A DNA stretch of 64,000 bases from Aspidapion aeneum (taxonomy: Eukaryota > Arthropoda > Insecta > Coleoptera > Brentidae): the NCBI GenBank assembly GCA_963576565.1, contig OY755038.1, positions 137,117,624 to 137,181,623 of the forward strand, in the 5' to 3' direction. Made by a program: the position numbers and the translations under genes. Below the pieces are notes generated by a model. That model was not told the DNA's origin and made no database searches. It saw only the letters and a program-made list of their open reading frames with translations. Shown piece by piece: positions 10,640-21,848 of this stretch; within the stretch, counting starts at the first letter, position 1, and each line of letters begins with the position of its first letter.

Positions 10640-12450
10640 TATTTCATGTTCAGTCTGACAACAGGACCCTCAGTTGTCTTTGGAAGGTTTTTAAGTCGCA
10701 AAAGAAATCAAGGGATGGATGTTGATTAGCTAATGATGTTGCCCTTGAAATAAAACAATTGCGTCCATAATTGGTACGATGGAATGGGACATGAAAAGTT
10801 TGAATTCGTCTAGTATTAACAGGGGGTACATGTAGACCGATTGAAGAGGTAAGAACTGGACAGTCCGCGACTGAGTTTAGGATTTTGAAGAGGGTGATGA
10901 GGTCATGATATTTGCGTCTATCCTGTAAGGTTGATAGATCTAATTGCTTAGATAGCTCAGTATAATTGTAGTTACTATCACGAAAGAATTTAAAATAAAT
11001 GTGATGTAAAGACTTCCTCTGAACTCTCTCTAGTCGGTTAATATGGTAGGCATATTGAGGGTCCCATACCTATGGGGCATATTCTAAATGGCTGCGGACT
11101 AATGAACAGTAAAGAGTCTTTAGTGCCTGGATGGTCTGAAAGTCTTGGGTAGATCTTTAGATAAAACCCAACATACGCAGAGATTTACTAATGATAGAAT
11201 CAATGTGGGGCACCAAGGACAATCTGTCGTCCACAATTACTCCAAGATCTCGGATGTTGTCAACAGAAGAGAGTGGTGTGCCTTCAATATGGTAGATGAA
11301 GTCTGTTTTAATTTGTTTTAATTTGGCGGCGAGAGAATTTGATGACATGACATTTAGATGTATTGAGATACATACCGTATTTGCGGCACCATGAAGCAAA
11401 CCTATCAAGGTCCCCCTGCAGTCTTCTGAATTCATTATAATTTTAAACGTTTTGAAGTCGTCAGCAAACTGCAGGAAGTCACTTGAATTGAAGCACGGTG
11501 CAACACTGTTTATAACAAGGTTGAATAGAAGTGGGGCAATGTGGGAGCCTTGTGGAACTCCAGAGGACACGACTATTTCTTTGGACAGAAAATTGTTCAC
11601 CTTTACTATTTGTTTGCGTCCAGTTAGTAGGCTCTCAACCCAGGAAAGCAAAGAACCATCCACTCCAAGTGATTTAAGCGTAGTGATGGTTATGTTGTGT
11701 GGGAGTTTATCGAAGGCTTTGGAGAAGTCCGTATAGATGGCATGAATCTCGGCTCCCTTCTCCAAAGCTTGTAACAGGGAGTTAGTGGAGTTAGTATACG
11801 TTAGAAGATTGAGCTCGGTGTTGCGGCCTATGCAGAAACCAAATTGTTGGTCGATGATAAGAGATGAAAGGCAGGAACTGAAATATTTGGCAACAATTTT
11901 TTCAAAGAGTTTTGGGATGGTGCTTATGATAGAAATTGGTCTACTGTTCTTAACATTGGATTTATCACCAGACTTATGGATGGGAACGACATAACTTCAG
12001 AATGAAGGAAAGTGGCCACTTTCGAGTGATTTGTTAAAAATTATATGGAGTGGACGGGCTAAGATAAATGAACAGTTTTTGAGGAATAAGGGATGAATGT
12101 TGTCAGGGCCTGGGCCCCCTTTGTGGGGGTTCAGTTCTCTAAGTTAAGTGAAGATTTCAGAGATAGATGGTGAGTATTTGGTCAAATTAAGGTGATTGGA
12201 TGACATCTCATTAGGGCTGTCAGGGTTGTCAGATGAGTAGACAGAGGAGAAGTAAGATGCAAATAGGTTTGCCGCTTCGGGTCCCATGTTCACGCTTTGG
12301 TTGTCTAGATGAAGAACATTTGGAATGCTAGGAAATTTCCGTTACGAATTGACATAGTTCCAGAACTGCTTGGGATTGCTGCTAAGACTTCTCTCAGTGT
12401 TTTGTACAAAATCTATGTGGCATTCCCTGGAAAGATGAGCATTGAGACCT
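10640..12450 (-). pseudogene. Jockey-type LINE reverse transcriptase
   Basis: Read on the minus strand from 12450, the family signatures appear in order: SSNPKQFWNYVNS, GPGPDNIHPLFLKN, a finger region with PISIISTIPKLFEK, then YTDFSKAFDKLPH, SGVPQGSHIAPLLFN and FADDFK (open part 11157-11765, 202 residues). After two in-frame stops the same frame goes on through LKTLYCSLVRSHLEYA, NRLERVQRK and the C-terminal LQDRRKYHDLITLFKILN to a stop near 10650. Catalytic Asp residues are retained, but the stops abolish function. It would prime reverse transcription at nicked target DNA. Confidence 0.85.
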
Positions 12451-12469
12451 TAAATCAGAAAATATGAGA

Positions 12470-12905
12470 TAATCTTGCTTTAAGTTGGTTTAAATCATAC
12501 TTATCTAATCGCCTTCAATTTGTGTCAATAAACAATTTAAATTCAAATAAAAATAATATTCAATGTGGTGTTCCTCAAGGTTCAGTACTAGGACCAATAC
12601 TTTTTTAAATTTACATTAATGATTTACTAAATATTAAAATTTCTGGTTGTTTTACAATATTTGCAGATGATACTACTATTCTTTGGAAAAATAAAAATAT
12701 AGATGTTCTCTGGAATAATATAAAAAGTGATAGTATTTGTATAAAAACTTGGTTTGAATCAAACCAACTATCCCTTAATTTTTCAAAAACATATGTAATT
12801 GGTTTTAAAGAAATATCTCAACAAATTATAAATATAAATAATAATAAAATTAATACTACAGATAATATAAAATTTTTAGGACTTAACATAGACGAAAATT
12901 TAAAA
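12470..12905 (+). pseudogene. LINE-A reverse transcriptase, central part
   Basis: The frame reads [30 protein letters not shown] (followed by an in-frame TAA), INDLLN and IFADDTTILW, the catalytic block, then LSLNFSKT and NIKFLGLNID. It ends at LINE-B's insertion point inside LNIDENLKL. The family is CR1/Jockey-superfamily-like. One stop in the fingers-to-palm stretch makes the copy inactive. Confidence 0.78.
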
Positions 12906-14299
12906 CTAATGTTGCAGAAACTAAAATACTACGGTTTCGATCATAAATCTTGTTTATTTTTTAACGAATATTTAACTAGCAGGCTACAGCAGGTAATATT
13001 TAATGATGATATCTCTGAAAAAGAGGAAGTACTATCAGGTGTACCCCAGGGATCAATACTCGGGCCTCTACTTTTTAACATATACCTTGCAGACATAATT
13101 CATTCCATAAAACACTGTCAGGCTCAATCATTTGCTGATGACACGGAGATCCATATAGAAGTTGACCCCAAAAATCCACAACAACCTAATCACCTACTTA
13201 ATTTAGACCTTGATCATATTTCAAACTTATCGGAGAAAAACTCCCTAAAGCTTAATTCAGAAAAATGCAAGTTTATACTGTTTGGATCCAAAAATAACAT
13301 TAGGCAAGTTGAACAAAATTTTACTGTTCGTATTCAGAACAATATTCTTAAACAAGAGAAAGAAAATGCTAGACATCTTGGTCTGCATATGGACCCACAT
13401 TTAAAGTTTAACACACATGTTTCTTTAATGTTAAAACGAGCATACGCTTCTCTTAAACTGATATATGCAAATAAACAATTCTTATCAAACAAAAACAAAA
13501 AAGAGCTGTGTGATGCTTTGGTTTTGTCACATTTTAATTTTTGTGATGTTGTTTACGGAAATTGTCTAACTGAAAATGAAAAAAGACGCATTCAAAAAGT
13601 TCAAAACACTTGCTCTCGATTAATAGTTGGATTACGTAAATATGATCATATTTCGCATACGTTTCAGGAACTGAATTGGCTAAAAATGGAAGAAAGGCGT
13701 AAACACCATTTTCTGGTGTTTACACATAAAATACTCAAGACACAAACTCCTTCATACCTGGCAAAAAAATTAAAATTTAGGTCACAGTGTCATAATAGAC
13801 ATCTGAGACTTTCGCAGTTACTTCACTTGCCAAAACATAAAACTTCATCTTTTAAATCAAGCTTTTCTTATAATGCGCCACATATTTATAATAAATTATC
13901 GAATAATCTGGCAGCACTGCCTATTGAAAAGTTTAAAACAAAAACTAAATTGTTGCTTTTGAATGGTGAACTAATATAACTTTGATAACCAGTATAATAT
14001 CTCGGCAAATAAATTTCCTTTGTCTTCGTCTGTAGGTTTAGTAATTTTGCTTACATATAAAAGAGCATATTTCTTATTTAAATTTAAGTTAAAAATAATT
14101 AAATATCTATTAATTATAGTATAAATTATTTATTTAGTTGTTATATAAAAATAGTCTACTTAAAAGGTTAGATGTAAGAGTAGCAATTGTTCTCCACCGA
14201 GAAAAAAAGCTAAATCTCGCCTTGTTGATGTATATTTTTTTTTATATCAATAAAAGACGTTTCATTCATTCATTCATTCATTCATTCATTCATTCATTC
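12906..14299 (+). mobile_element. LINE-B, 5'-truncated, in LINE-A, with 11-bp TSD
   Basis: The insert lies between exact copies of AAAATTTAAAA (12895-12905 and 14300-14310), an 11-base target duplication of the LINE type. It begins inside a reverse transcriptase and ends in an (ATTC)n tail of about ten units (14262-14299). The intact 3' coding part and perfect duplication make it the youngest layer of this four-deep nest. Confidence 0.9.
12909..13979 (+). CDS. LINE-B reverse transcriptase, C-terminal 356 residues
   Basis: The open frame runs from the 5' truncation to a stop without breaks. It has FNEYLTSRLQQV, SGVPQGSILGPLLF (about residues 40-53), AQSFADDTEI (the FADD catalytic pair, about 75-84), SEKCKFILFGSK, ARHLGLHMD and the C-terminal ELNWLKMEERRKHHFLVF region. 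This is the palm-to-C-terminus portion of a CR1/Jockey-superfamily LINE protein. The endonuclease and the first reverse-transcriptase blocks are absent, so it cannot act alone. The Met at 12909 is simply the first after the truncation and not a real start. Confidence 0.85.
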   Translation: MLQKLKYYGFDHKSCLFFNEYLTSRLQQVIFNDDISEKEEVLSGVPQGSILGPLLFNIYLADIIHSIKHCQAQSFADDTEIHIEVDPKNPQQPNHLLNLDLDHISNLSEKNSLKLNSEKCKFILFGSKNNIRQVEQNFTVRIQNNILKQEKENARHLGLHMDPHLKFNTHVSLMLKRAYASLKLIYANKQFLSNKNKKELCDALVLSHFNFCDVVYGNCLTENEKRRIQKVQNTCSRLIVGLRKYDHISHTFQELNWLKMEERRKHHFLVFTHKILKTQTPSYLAKKLKFRSQCHNRHLRLSQLLHLPKHKTSSFKSSFSYNAPHIYNKLSNNLAALPIEKFKTKTKLLLLNGELI

Positions 14300-14310
14300 A
14301 AAATTTAAAA

Positions 14311-14883
14311 TTTTAAAACCATATTCATAATTTAAATAAAAAATTAAGTTCGGGTTGTTATTGTGTAAAAATTATTACAAATGATTTAGGTAAATCAATA
14401 GGCAGAAATGTATACTTTTCTTTAATTGAATCAAACTTACGATATGGCATTCCTTTCTGGGGTACATGTTCAATGTATTTATTTAGATCAGTGTTTATTC
14501 TTCAAAAAAGGGCAATTAGGTATTTATGCAATGTAAATTCTAGATATCACTGCAAAGACTTGTTTATCAAAAATAATATTTTGACTATTCCTTGTTTATA
14601 TATTCTTGAAACAATTTGTCTGATAAATAAACATCTAAATTACTTTGAAATAAACCAAAATACTTATTCAACGAGACAAGTTAATAATCTTACATTACCT
14701 ATACCACATTCATTTTTATTTGAAAAATCCATAATTTATAACGGTATAAAATTGTATAATAATTTGCCAAACAATATAAAACTTAATAATAACTATAACA
14801 TATTTAGAAATAAGTGCAAGGATTTTCTTATCACTAAAGCTTTTTATTCAATTAACGAATTTCTTGATCAAAGTTACAATTAA
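14311..14883 (+). pseudogene. LINE-A protein, C-terminal part
   Basis: After LINE-B the LINE-A frame resumes: CVKIITNDLGKSIGRN, SLIESNLRYGIPFWG, then the open frame 14473-14883 (136 residues) with ILQKRAIRYLCN, the usual post-palm helical region, and a C-terminal Asn-rich tail ending in a stop at 14883. It gives the 3' end of the LINE-A coding region, about 370 bases before its tail. Confidence 0.75.
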
Positions 14884-14941
14884 GGAATAATTTTAAACTT
14901 AAAATTCTCAATTATTATAAAAAAAACAAGAAAATTAAAAA

Positions 14942-15096
<155 letters not shown>

Positions 15097-15261
15097 CAAA
15101 CAACATAATTAAACCACTTATTGGATGGATTTATATATTTTATATTTTTTAAATGATTTTTTGTATTATTATTATTAGTTATGTATTTGCTTTGTCTACA
15201 AAGTTTTATATTTTATATAAGACAATAAAGCTTGATTTGATTTGATTTGGTTTGATTTGAA

Positions 15262-16060
15262 GTTTGCATGAGCTACTTTTTTCTGAATCGTGAGGTTTAT
15301 AAGTTCACGACTGAACCATCTTGGAAACTTCCCAGTTGGGACTTTTTTGTTGAAACAAAGAGATCTAGGCAATCGTAGATTATTTCGTAGAACTTGTTGA
15401 TCGTGTAGTTTAAATCAAGGTTATTGAGCAAGTCGTCCCACTGAAATGTTCCCAAGTATTCATTCACAAAAGTAAAGTCTGCCGATTTGAAATCATAGTA
15501 GAATCTTTCTGGTGTTGGATTGACTACTGTGTGATACGAAGTAGCGATAGTGAGGTTAAAATGTAAGGGAGGGTGCTGTTGGTCTAAAGGGGTTACCAGA
15601 GGGTCACATTGAGAGACTGATAGGTGTGTGTGACATAAAATTAGGTCTAGAATTACATTATTTGAATTTACAATAGAGTTAGACTGAAAGAAATTTTTAA
15701 AGGCGCAGCAATCAGATATAATCGCGATCTTCTGGATATTAAGTGGAGAGACGTAGGTGTCAGCGCGTGGATGTGCACATGCGCATATATCCTCGTTGGT
15801 TCATTTAGCCTTTGGTAGGTTGAAGTCTCCCGCTATGCATAGCTCCACACTCGGGTAACAATCGGTTATGTAGTCTACTGAATCACTAAACATTTGGTAG
15901 CATTCAACTGGAGAATCGGGTGGTAAGTAGACACATCCGATGATGGATAGTATTTTGGGGGTGCCGATTGAGACAAAGATTTGTTCTAATGGGTAAGTTG
16001 TGTTCAGTCTGGTAGAAGGAATTGATCTATGTACAGCAATTAGAACACACTTTTTAATAT
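15262..16060 (-). pseudogene. Jockey-type LINE endonuclease (AP-endonuclease-like), partial
   Basis: The minus strand reads VLIAVHRSIPS, YLPPDSPVECY and CIAGDFNLP, the last being the catalytic Asn/Asp block of AP-like endonucleases in Jockey, CR1 and related LINEs. It is followed by a linker ending FPRWFSRELINLTIQKKVAH. A TGA or TAA breaks the frame soon after the GDFNLP block. The N-terminal portion (catalytic Glu) is absent because the element is 5'-truncated at about 16050. It would nick target DNA to start integration. Confidence 0.78.
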
Positions 16061-16074
16061 TTCTTCAACTATAA

Positions 16075-18002
16075 AGAAAAATACAATTAACAATAACAAT
16101 AGGCACTCTTATCAAAGAAAATAGAAGGAAAAATTTCAGAAGGAGACATCAGAGGGGCTATTTGCTTGATTCCTTCACAGGATACACTTGCACCAAAAAA
16201 TGCAGAAACTCTTAAAAAACTTCAGGAAAAACATCCAAAACATGAAAAGGCTTAAAATTTTGATGTCTTCGAAAACACCAACAATTGTAATTATAGTTTA
16301 GATTTTTTATCAGAAACGAATATAAAAAAGTCAATTTTTTCTTTTAAACCAGGTTCAGCAGGTGGTTTAGACGCTTTAAGACCTCAACATCTGAAAGATT
16401 TAATAAACGAAAACCACGATATCTTTTCCTCTTTCCGTCGTTACCTTACTTTTTCACATAATAACAATAAAATAGTGTTGAAAATCGATTTTTACAATGC
16501 CTTTAATATGGTTAATCGTAAAATTTTACTAAAAAGAGTTGCAGAACATGTACCACAATTTTACAGTTTTATTTCAAAATGTTATCAACAACCTTCTATT
16601 TTGTCTTTTGGCGAAAATTTTATTTTTTTTTAGGGCCTCCTTTATTTTGCCTAGCTTCACATCCTCTGATTAAGAATCTAAAATCAGAAATAAACTTATG
16701 GTATCTTGATGATGGTGTCCTTGCTGGAGACCTTGATACGGTTTTTTCTGATTTTAATAACTTGGAAAAATTTTGCTCTGACATCGGCTTAAAAATATTC
16801 AGTTATAAACGAATCTAAAACCAGTCCAATTTCCTCAAAATATACTTCGATCATTCAAAAATTTAAAAAAATTAACTTTGAAAACATCAACCTACTTGGC
16901 TGCCCTTTCTCAGTCTGAAACCAAAAAAGTTTTTGATGTAAAACTTGAAATATTTTCTAAATTTACTAAAAATCTTGTTCAAATTAATTCACATACAGCT
17001 TACTACGTTTTAAAACATTCATTTGCTATCCTCAGAATTACTTATCTTTTACGCTGTGCTCCTTGTTGGAGAGTTTCTAATTCTTTAGAAAGCTTCGATG
17101 CTCTTTTAAAAACTTCTTTGGAATCTATTACAAGTTGTTGTTTAAATGAAAACGCTTGGTCTCTTTCTACTCTACCTATGTTTTTCTGCTTTTCTTGGAT
17201 CGATTTCTGATGTTAAATCTTTCCTACATTCCATTTTACCACCAAATATCCATTCTTTCCACGATTCAGCCTTTAATGAAGCTTTTGATTCTTTTAAAAA
17301 CCTAATCAAAATTTCAGACCTTTCAAAACTAAAATCCCAAAAAGATTTTGATTTGAGTATGTGTAAGATTTTTGTTGAAAATATTATTACAAATTCAAAA
17401 TCTCTTGTGGATAAATCAAGACTTTTGGCACTCCAGCAACCGGAAAGTAGCGCTTGGCTTAGTGCCTTACCCTCTTCTACTTTAGGGAACCTATTAGACG
17501 ATGCATCCTTCCGTATTTCCATCGCTCTGCGTGTTGGTCAGCCTGTGTGTGAGCCACACGTCTGCATTTGCAACGAAACAGTTGATAAATTTGGGCTTCA
17601 TGCCTTAAGTTGCAAAAAAAGTGCAGGTCGTGTGGCCCGCCATAGGCAGATAAACGACATTATCAGGCGATCTTTAGTTTCTGCTAATATTCCGTCAGTT
17701 TTAGAACCGCCTGGTATATGTAGGAGTGATGGAAAACGGGTATCTTTGTTGCCCTGGAAGAATGATAGGACACTTTTGTGGGATGCTACTTGTCGCGACA
17801 CTATTGCAAAAACATACATAGCAAAAACTTCACAAAAAGCAGGTGAAGCAGCAAATCTTAGTAAGTCAAAAAAAAAATTAAATATAAAGAATTGGAAGAC
17901 CGGGGTTTTCTTTTTGTTCCTTTTGGTGTCGAAACATTTGGTCCTTTGGGGAATGAGGCTAAGCAATTAATTAATGAAATAAGTTACAAAATAAAAGATC
18001 TA
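16075..18002 (+). pseudogene. OTU retroelement: reverse transcriptase and endonuclease part
   Basis: After the Jockey insertion the plus strand reads KISEGDIRGAICL and DTLAPKNAETL, then SFKPGSAGGLDALRPQHLKD, a gap where fingers sequence is deleted, LKIDFYNAFN (first catalytic Asp), PLFCLASHPL and LWYLDDGVLAGD (YLDD catalytic pair, in 16579-16818). The frame shifts into 16878-17210 and 17146-17970. There a Cys/His motif (CICNETVDKFGLHALSC) precedes RHRQINDIIRRSL, LEPPGICRSDGKR and LLWDATCRDT, which resembles a PD-(D/E)XK endonuclease core; the PD pair expected after KR seems lost. Several frameshifts and stops show decay. Confidence 0.72.
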
Positions 18003-18468
18003 TAGTCTAAATTATACGCATTTGTAAGGACGTCACCAGGTGAGAAAAAAACGTATGCCGTAGATATTTTTTTAATTTACTATCGTTGTTGGGCTCAATT
18101 TTGTTGCATCTGTGGCTCGCTGTATCAGATTTTCAAATTGAAGTGCGATTCCATTTCTGACTTGTTCCCTTTCCAGTTGAAAAAAAGCCAATATATTTAA
18201 AATTATCATCTGCGATTGTTCATTATACCTATTATATTTGTTTCTCGGCATTTTACAACTTTTTAAAATAATTTCCGACAAGTTGACAAACTCATGTTTT
18301 TGATTAGCAGTGACGAATACTTCACATGACCAATTACCTACCTATTTAAAACATGAGTTAATCATAGACACTACTTTTTTTAAAAAGTTTATTGTCACCG
18401 CTGTTTATAATATACTAAACAAAGATAAACAAAAGTGACGTCATTACAAATGCGTATAATTTGGACTA
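18003..18468. mobile_element. Tc1/mariner-like miniature with TA duplication
   Basis: The ends TAGTCTAAATTATACGC and, reversed, TAGTCCAAATTATACGC are inverted repeats that continue through ATTTGTAA and GACGTCAC. TA flanks both sides (18001-18002, 18469-18470). Removing the insert plus one TA joins YKIKDL to KARSFIN in frame, which proves the insertion site. Length is 466 bases. It holds a short transposase piece on the minus strand, so it is an internally deleted derivative of an autonomous element. Confidence 0.88.
18072..18281 (-). pseudogene. Tc1/mariner-like transposase, N-terminal fragment
   Basis: The 69-residue frame has MPRNKYNRY, an ILAFFQLEREQV helix and ENLIQRATDATKLSPTTIVN. This layout resembles the N-terminal helix-turn-helix of insect DDE transposases that read ...RTSKATGLSTSTI. 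The catalytic domain is absent because the element is internally deleted. The true start may be the internal Met before PRNK. It could bind the element's ends but not cut. Family assignment is by pattern and tentative. Confidence 0.5.
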
Positions 18469-18587
18469 TAAAAGCACGTAGCTTCATTAACGTAAGGATA
18501 AGTCTTGCAATACAAAGGGGAAACGCAACATCGGTGCTCGGGACCAATCCTGTTGAACAAGGTTTAAATGAAATTTTTTATATCTAA
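18469..18587 (+). pseudogene. OTU retroelement protein, C-terminal end
   Basis: Directly after the Tc1-like miniature the frame reads KARSFINVRISLAIQRGN and ATSVLGTNPVEQGLNEIFYI, ending with TAA at 18585-18587. This is the natural end of the split protein. Removal of the miniature rejoins it to VPFGVETFGPLGNEAKQLIN upstream. The C-terminal region follows the endonuclease-like core. Confidence 0.75.
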
Positions 18588-20484
18588 TGTATTTAATTGT
18601 TTTTTTTTTATATATATTGGTATTGTTTATATTTCTATTACTTTCGTTTTTAATATTTTTTACCATTTTCATTTAATTTAGTTTTAATTAACTGATTTAC
18701 CTGTGTATATTTTTACCTTATTAGCTAGGTGATGTAAAAATGTATTTAAATTAAAAATGTCCATGTAATCACAGAAAAAAAAACGAATAAAAAATTGCAT
18801 TAAACTTAATAAATGATTAAAAAAGGAAAAAAAAAAACAAAATAACAAAAAAAAAATTGAGGTCTAAATTTAGAGCCAAAGTAACCCCCCCCCCACCCGA
18901 AATTATTTACATGTAAAAATTCAGATACAGTAAGTGGTGGGAAGCTCTTGTAGGAGAGAAAACGAGATTTAATCAGATGCCCCCAAAAATGTATATTACT
19001 TATATTTTCCTAAAAACAAATTATCTTGCTATAAAATTTTATTAAATATATTGAATTGAAAATTCGTTTTATTTAACTCGACACCGTAAATTTATTTAAT
19101 TGTTTATTTAACTACATTTGTTTAAAAAATTGCGACAGATATTTAAAACACTTCCCAAAAATATATATTTAATGTAACAAAACGAAAGCCTTCACTAGGC
19201 TTGCCTAATGTAAACATTTACAAACATACACGATAAATATAAAAATCTGCACATTTATTTACAGGAAAAAACTGTCTTTGTTGTTATTTCACAAATTTGC
19301 ATGTTTTTAGGCAACAATTTGACACCCAAGTTATCTATTTAACATAACCAAACCGAGCCAAATCAAATCCTTATAATTATTAAGCTTGCTCAATATAAAA
19401 ATGTACAAATACACATAATAAATATTACATTATACACACAAATATTTTTGTCCCGTACGTCGTTCTTAGTTTTATTTAATTACTTGTATACAGACTTCTT
19501 CCAAAGTGAAGCGACTCAATATTTTGCATTTCTTTCAAAAAATCTGTTAATACCTGTACCGCTACATAGCTATTTGGTTGTCTGATAAAGGGATATATTT
19601 CTTTACTTCTTTAGCTATTTTTACTGAAAACTCCAAATCAACAAAAGCAGTAGTTTCAACCCACTTAAGGTCTTTTATCTTTAAATTTTAAATATCTTTT
19701 ACATAAATATTTTTTTGTATCGCTTAGGCTTTTAATTGTTTGTACAATAGTTATTTACCTAACAAGTGCGGAAAGAGGTACTTTTCCGCACGCGACGGCA
19801 CTTGCACAAACGACGCGGAGATTTTGATTTTTAGAAAAATACACTAGTAATTTCGATATCACCCAGTAGCTCACTTGCTGGCTCTAAAGGTAATACAATA
19901 AATTAGTGATATGATTTTTTAAGGTATTTCTAACTCTTGTTTGCTAAGTAAAACTCCTGACAACGTTGTTTTTAACAATGTAAATTGTACAACTATTTTT
20001 GATATCACCCTGTAACTCACCCCCTGAACCTAAATTTGAAATAATCCGTTAATACATAGTTTAACTTTTTGGGCTATTTTCAACTTTTTATTGTTAAGTA
20101 GAGAACTAGAATTTCTAAACAAATCTATAATAGATTTTAAGGTCACCCTGTAGCAGACCTGAACCTAACCTTTATAACCTGGGTTTGGCAGTTTTTTTTT
20201 CTATCTCTTCTCATACCTGATCATAAGAAATATTAGACAAACATTATTTTTAATTATATGATAATAATAATAACAAGTTTGATATTTATATATTCAAAGG
20301 TTATTTTTTGGACCACGGGTTGCAATAAATCCGAAAATTATTTTTTTTTCATAAACATCAACCCTAATAGTTTTCTTTCCTAAAATTCATTTGATTTCGT
20401 TAAAATAATATTACGTTTGATTTTGTGGTCGGCTGTACTTAGCCATTCAGTTTGGTTCGCTTTGCATGTTATTATGTTATGTTC
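18588..20484. other. No gene seen; 3' UTR of OTU element, then AT-rich DNA
   Basis: The first 180 bases are probably the OTU element's 3' UTR, ending in A-rich runs near 18775. A C-run lies at 18883-18895. Two diverged direct copies of a roughly 190-base segment (with GCTTGCCTAATGTAAACAT and GCTTGCTCAATATAAAAAT) lie near 19190 and 19385. No coding frame is recognisable. Confidence 0.45.
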
Positions 20485-20775
20485 GTGTTTAAATTATATT
20501 AACGTTTCCTAAATAATTTTTCAGCGATGTTAGTTCCTTCGATAGACAGCAAGCTTTAAAATGAACTCGCTCAGGGTTTGTAAGAAAAATTACTAAGGCC
20601 TTTTTTTATCCCAACTTACCGGTTTCTTGATGTCTTCTTCCCTGGGTAGGCCTACCTCCTCGTCTTTGGTTGATGGCGTAATCACGGATCACCTCGTGGC
20701 GTAATCGTAAGAATCACTCTGTAGTATATTGAATTGAATTGAATGGTTTGAGTTATTTTGAGCACAAAATTAAAA

Positions 20776-21356
20776 TACTCTGCCAATATATGGGCCCCTA
20801 AGCTCACACTAGGTACTATAGTTATAGTATATGTGTGAGCTAATATAACTAAAAACTAAAATATATTTTATTCAACTCCGGACTAAATTACCTTTTGTTT
20901 GATACCACACAAGCCGTTTTGACTTAAACTCAAATTTTTGAAATCTACCCCCACCCTTAAAAAAAACAAAAACTAAAATGTATTTTGTTAAACTCCGGAC
21001 TCAATTGCCTTTCGTTTGATATCACACACGCCATATTTTCACTTAAACTCTAATTTTTGAAATATACCCCCACCCTTTTTTTTTAAATAAATTAAAATGT
21101 ATTTTGTTGAACTCCAGACTCAATTACCTTTCGTTTGATGTCACACACGCCCTATCTTCCCATAAACTCTAATTTTTGAAATCTACCCCCACCCTTTTAT
21201 TTGGTTTGTGCTCGGTGGATTTTGTTCATTTTTAAATGGGACCATCTCGGCCCAAAACCCAGCCTAGGTACCAAATTTCATTAAAATCGGCCAAGCGGTT
21301 TTTGAGTTATGCGCGTTGGTCGTTACAGACAGACATACAGACAGACAGACAGACAT

Positions 21357-21398
<42 letters not shown>

Positions 21399-21536
21399 GG
21401 CGCAACAAAAAAGTTTCAAAATCATCTGAAACGCAAAGATATATAAAAATTTTTGAAATCGGAGCAACTTTTTTTTTCTCGAAAAAATTAGGATCACCAT
21501 AGCTCACACTACTATAGTATAGTATATGTGTGAGCT
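20776..21536. mobile_element. 761-bp insert in Pao-1 LTR with hairpin ends
   Basis: Absent from the other LTR, so its borders are known to within a few A residues. Near each end lies a hairpin, AGCTCACAC...GTGTGAGCT (20801-20841 and 21501-21536). Inside are three tandem units of about 118 bases (anchor ACTCC at 20875, 20992 and 21111) and an ACCAAATTTCATTAAAATCGG ... TTTTGAGTTATGCGCG block that runs into (CAGA)n, a combination I recognise as recurrent in insect genomes. No coding capacity. Confidence 0.8.
21327..21399. repeat. (CAGA)n microsatellite
   Basis: Tetranucleotide CAGA repeats with two CATA interruptions, inside the insert in the Pao-1 LTR. The CLSVCLSV-type frames on the minus strand are simply this repeat translated. 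Confidence 0.95.
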
Positions 21537-21820
21537 AAAAATAAGAAGACGTAGGTATTCTTAAAATGTTTTCAGTCGAGCAGAAAAATTTGTACTGATA
21601 AAGTATATTTATATGCACTTTTCGGGATCGCTGCGTCGCTCTCAGTTGAGACAAAAAAAAGGCTTGTTTTTTGCGCGTTCGAATGAAATTAGAAAGCAAT
21701 AGAATCGAAGAAACTAAATGATTGATTGATTCAAAGAAATTAGAATTAAAATTATAATTATTAATTTATTATTTAAATTTTGGGACGACACAATTTTTAT
21801 ATACAGTGGTGTACGGACCA

Positions 21821-21833
21821 TTTGCCGCCCACC
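21821..21833 (-). promoter_or_regulatory. Pao-1 polypurine tract
   Basis: On the coding strand GGTGGGCGGCAAA sits directly before the TGGTCC start of the 3' LTR, the position of the plus-strand primer. Pao-2 has a very similar GGTGGGCGGAAAA at 50616-50628, which supports the assignment. Confidence 0.75.
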
Positions 21834-21848
21834 AAAATGCACTGCATT

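Larger units (their letters stand above)
3537..11308. repeat. Direct duplication, copy 1 of 2
   Basis: This stretch is repeated in the same orientation at 30119-37975. The shared order is 118-base array, long-inverted-repeat element, GC-rich short repeat, gypsy integrase relic, OTU/zinc-finger gene and the 3' end of a Jockey-type LINE. Sampled segments differ at roughly 1-2% of bases plus small indels. The left edge lies inside the satellite; the right edge lies in Jockey sequence just after GAAGTCTGTTT. Both copies carry the same nested LINE at the same point, so this is a duplication of an assembled block and not two independent insertions. Confidence 0.88.
20490..21820 (-). repeat. Pao-1 3' LTR (enlarged by an insertion)
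   Basis: On the coding strand the LTR begins TGGTCCGTACACC and ends AATATAATTTA, so it is TG...TA and not TG...CA. It is 1331 bases long because of a 761-base insert at 20776-21536; without that it matches the 566-base 5' LTR almost exactly. Confidence 0.92.

Noticed and set aside
21264..21507. Cys/Ser/Val repeat proteins on the minus strand
   Set aside because: They are the (CAGA)n microsatellite read in two frames.
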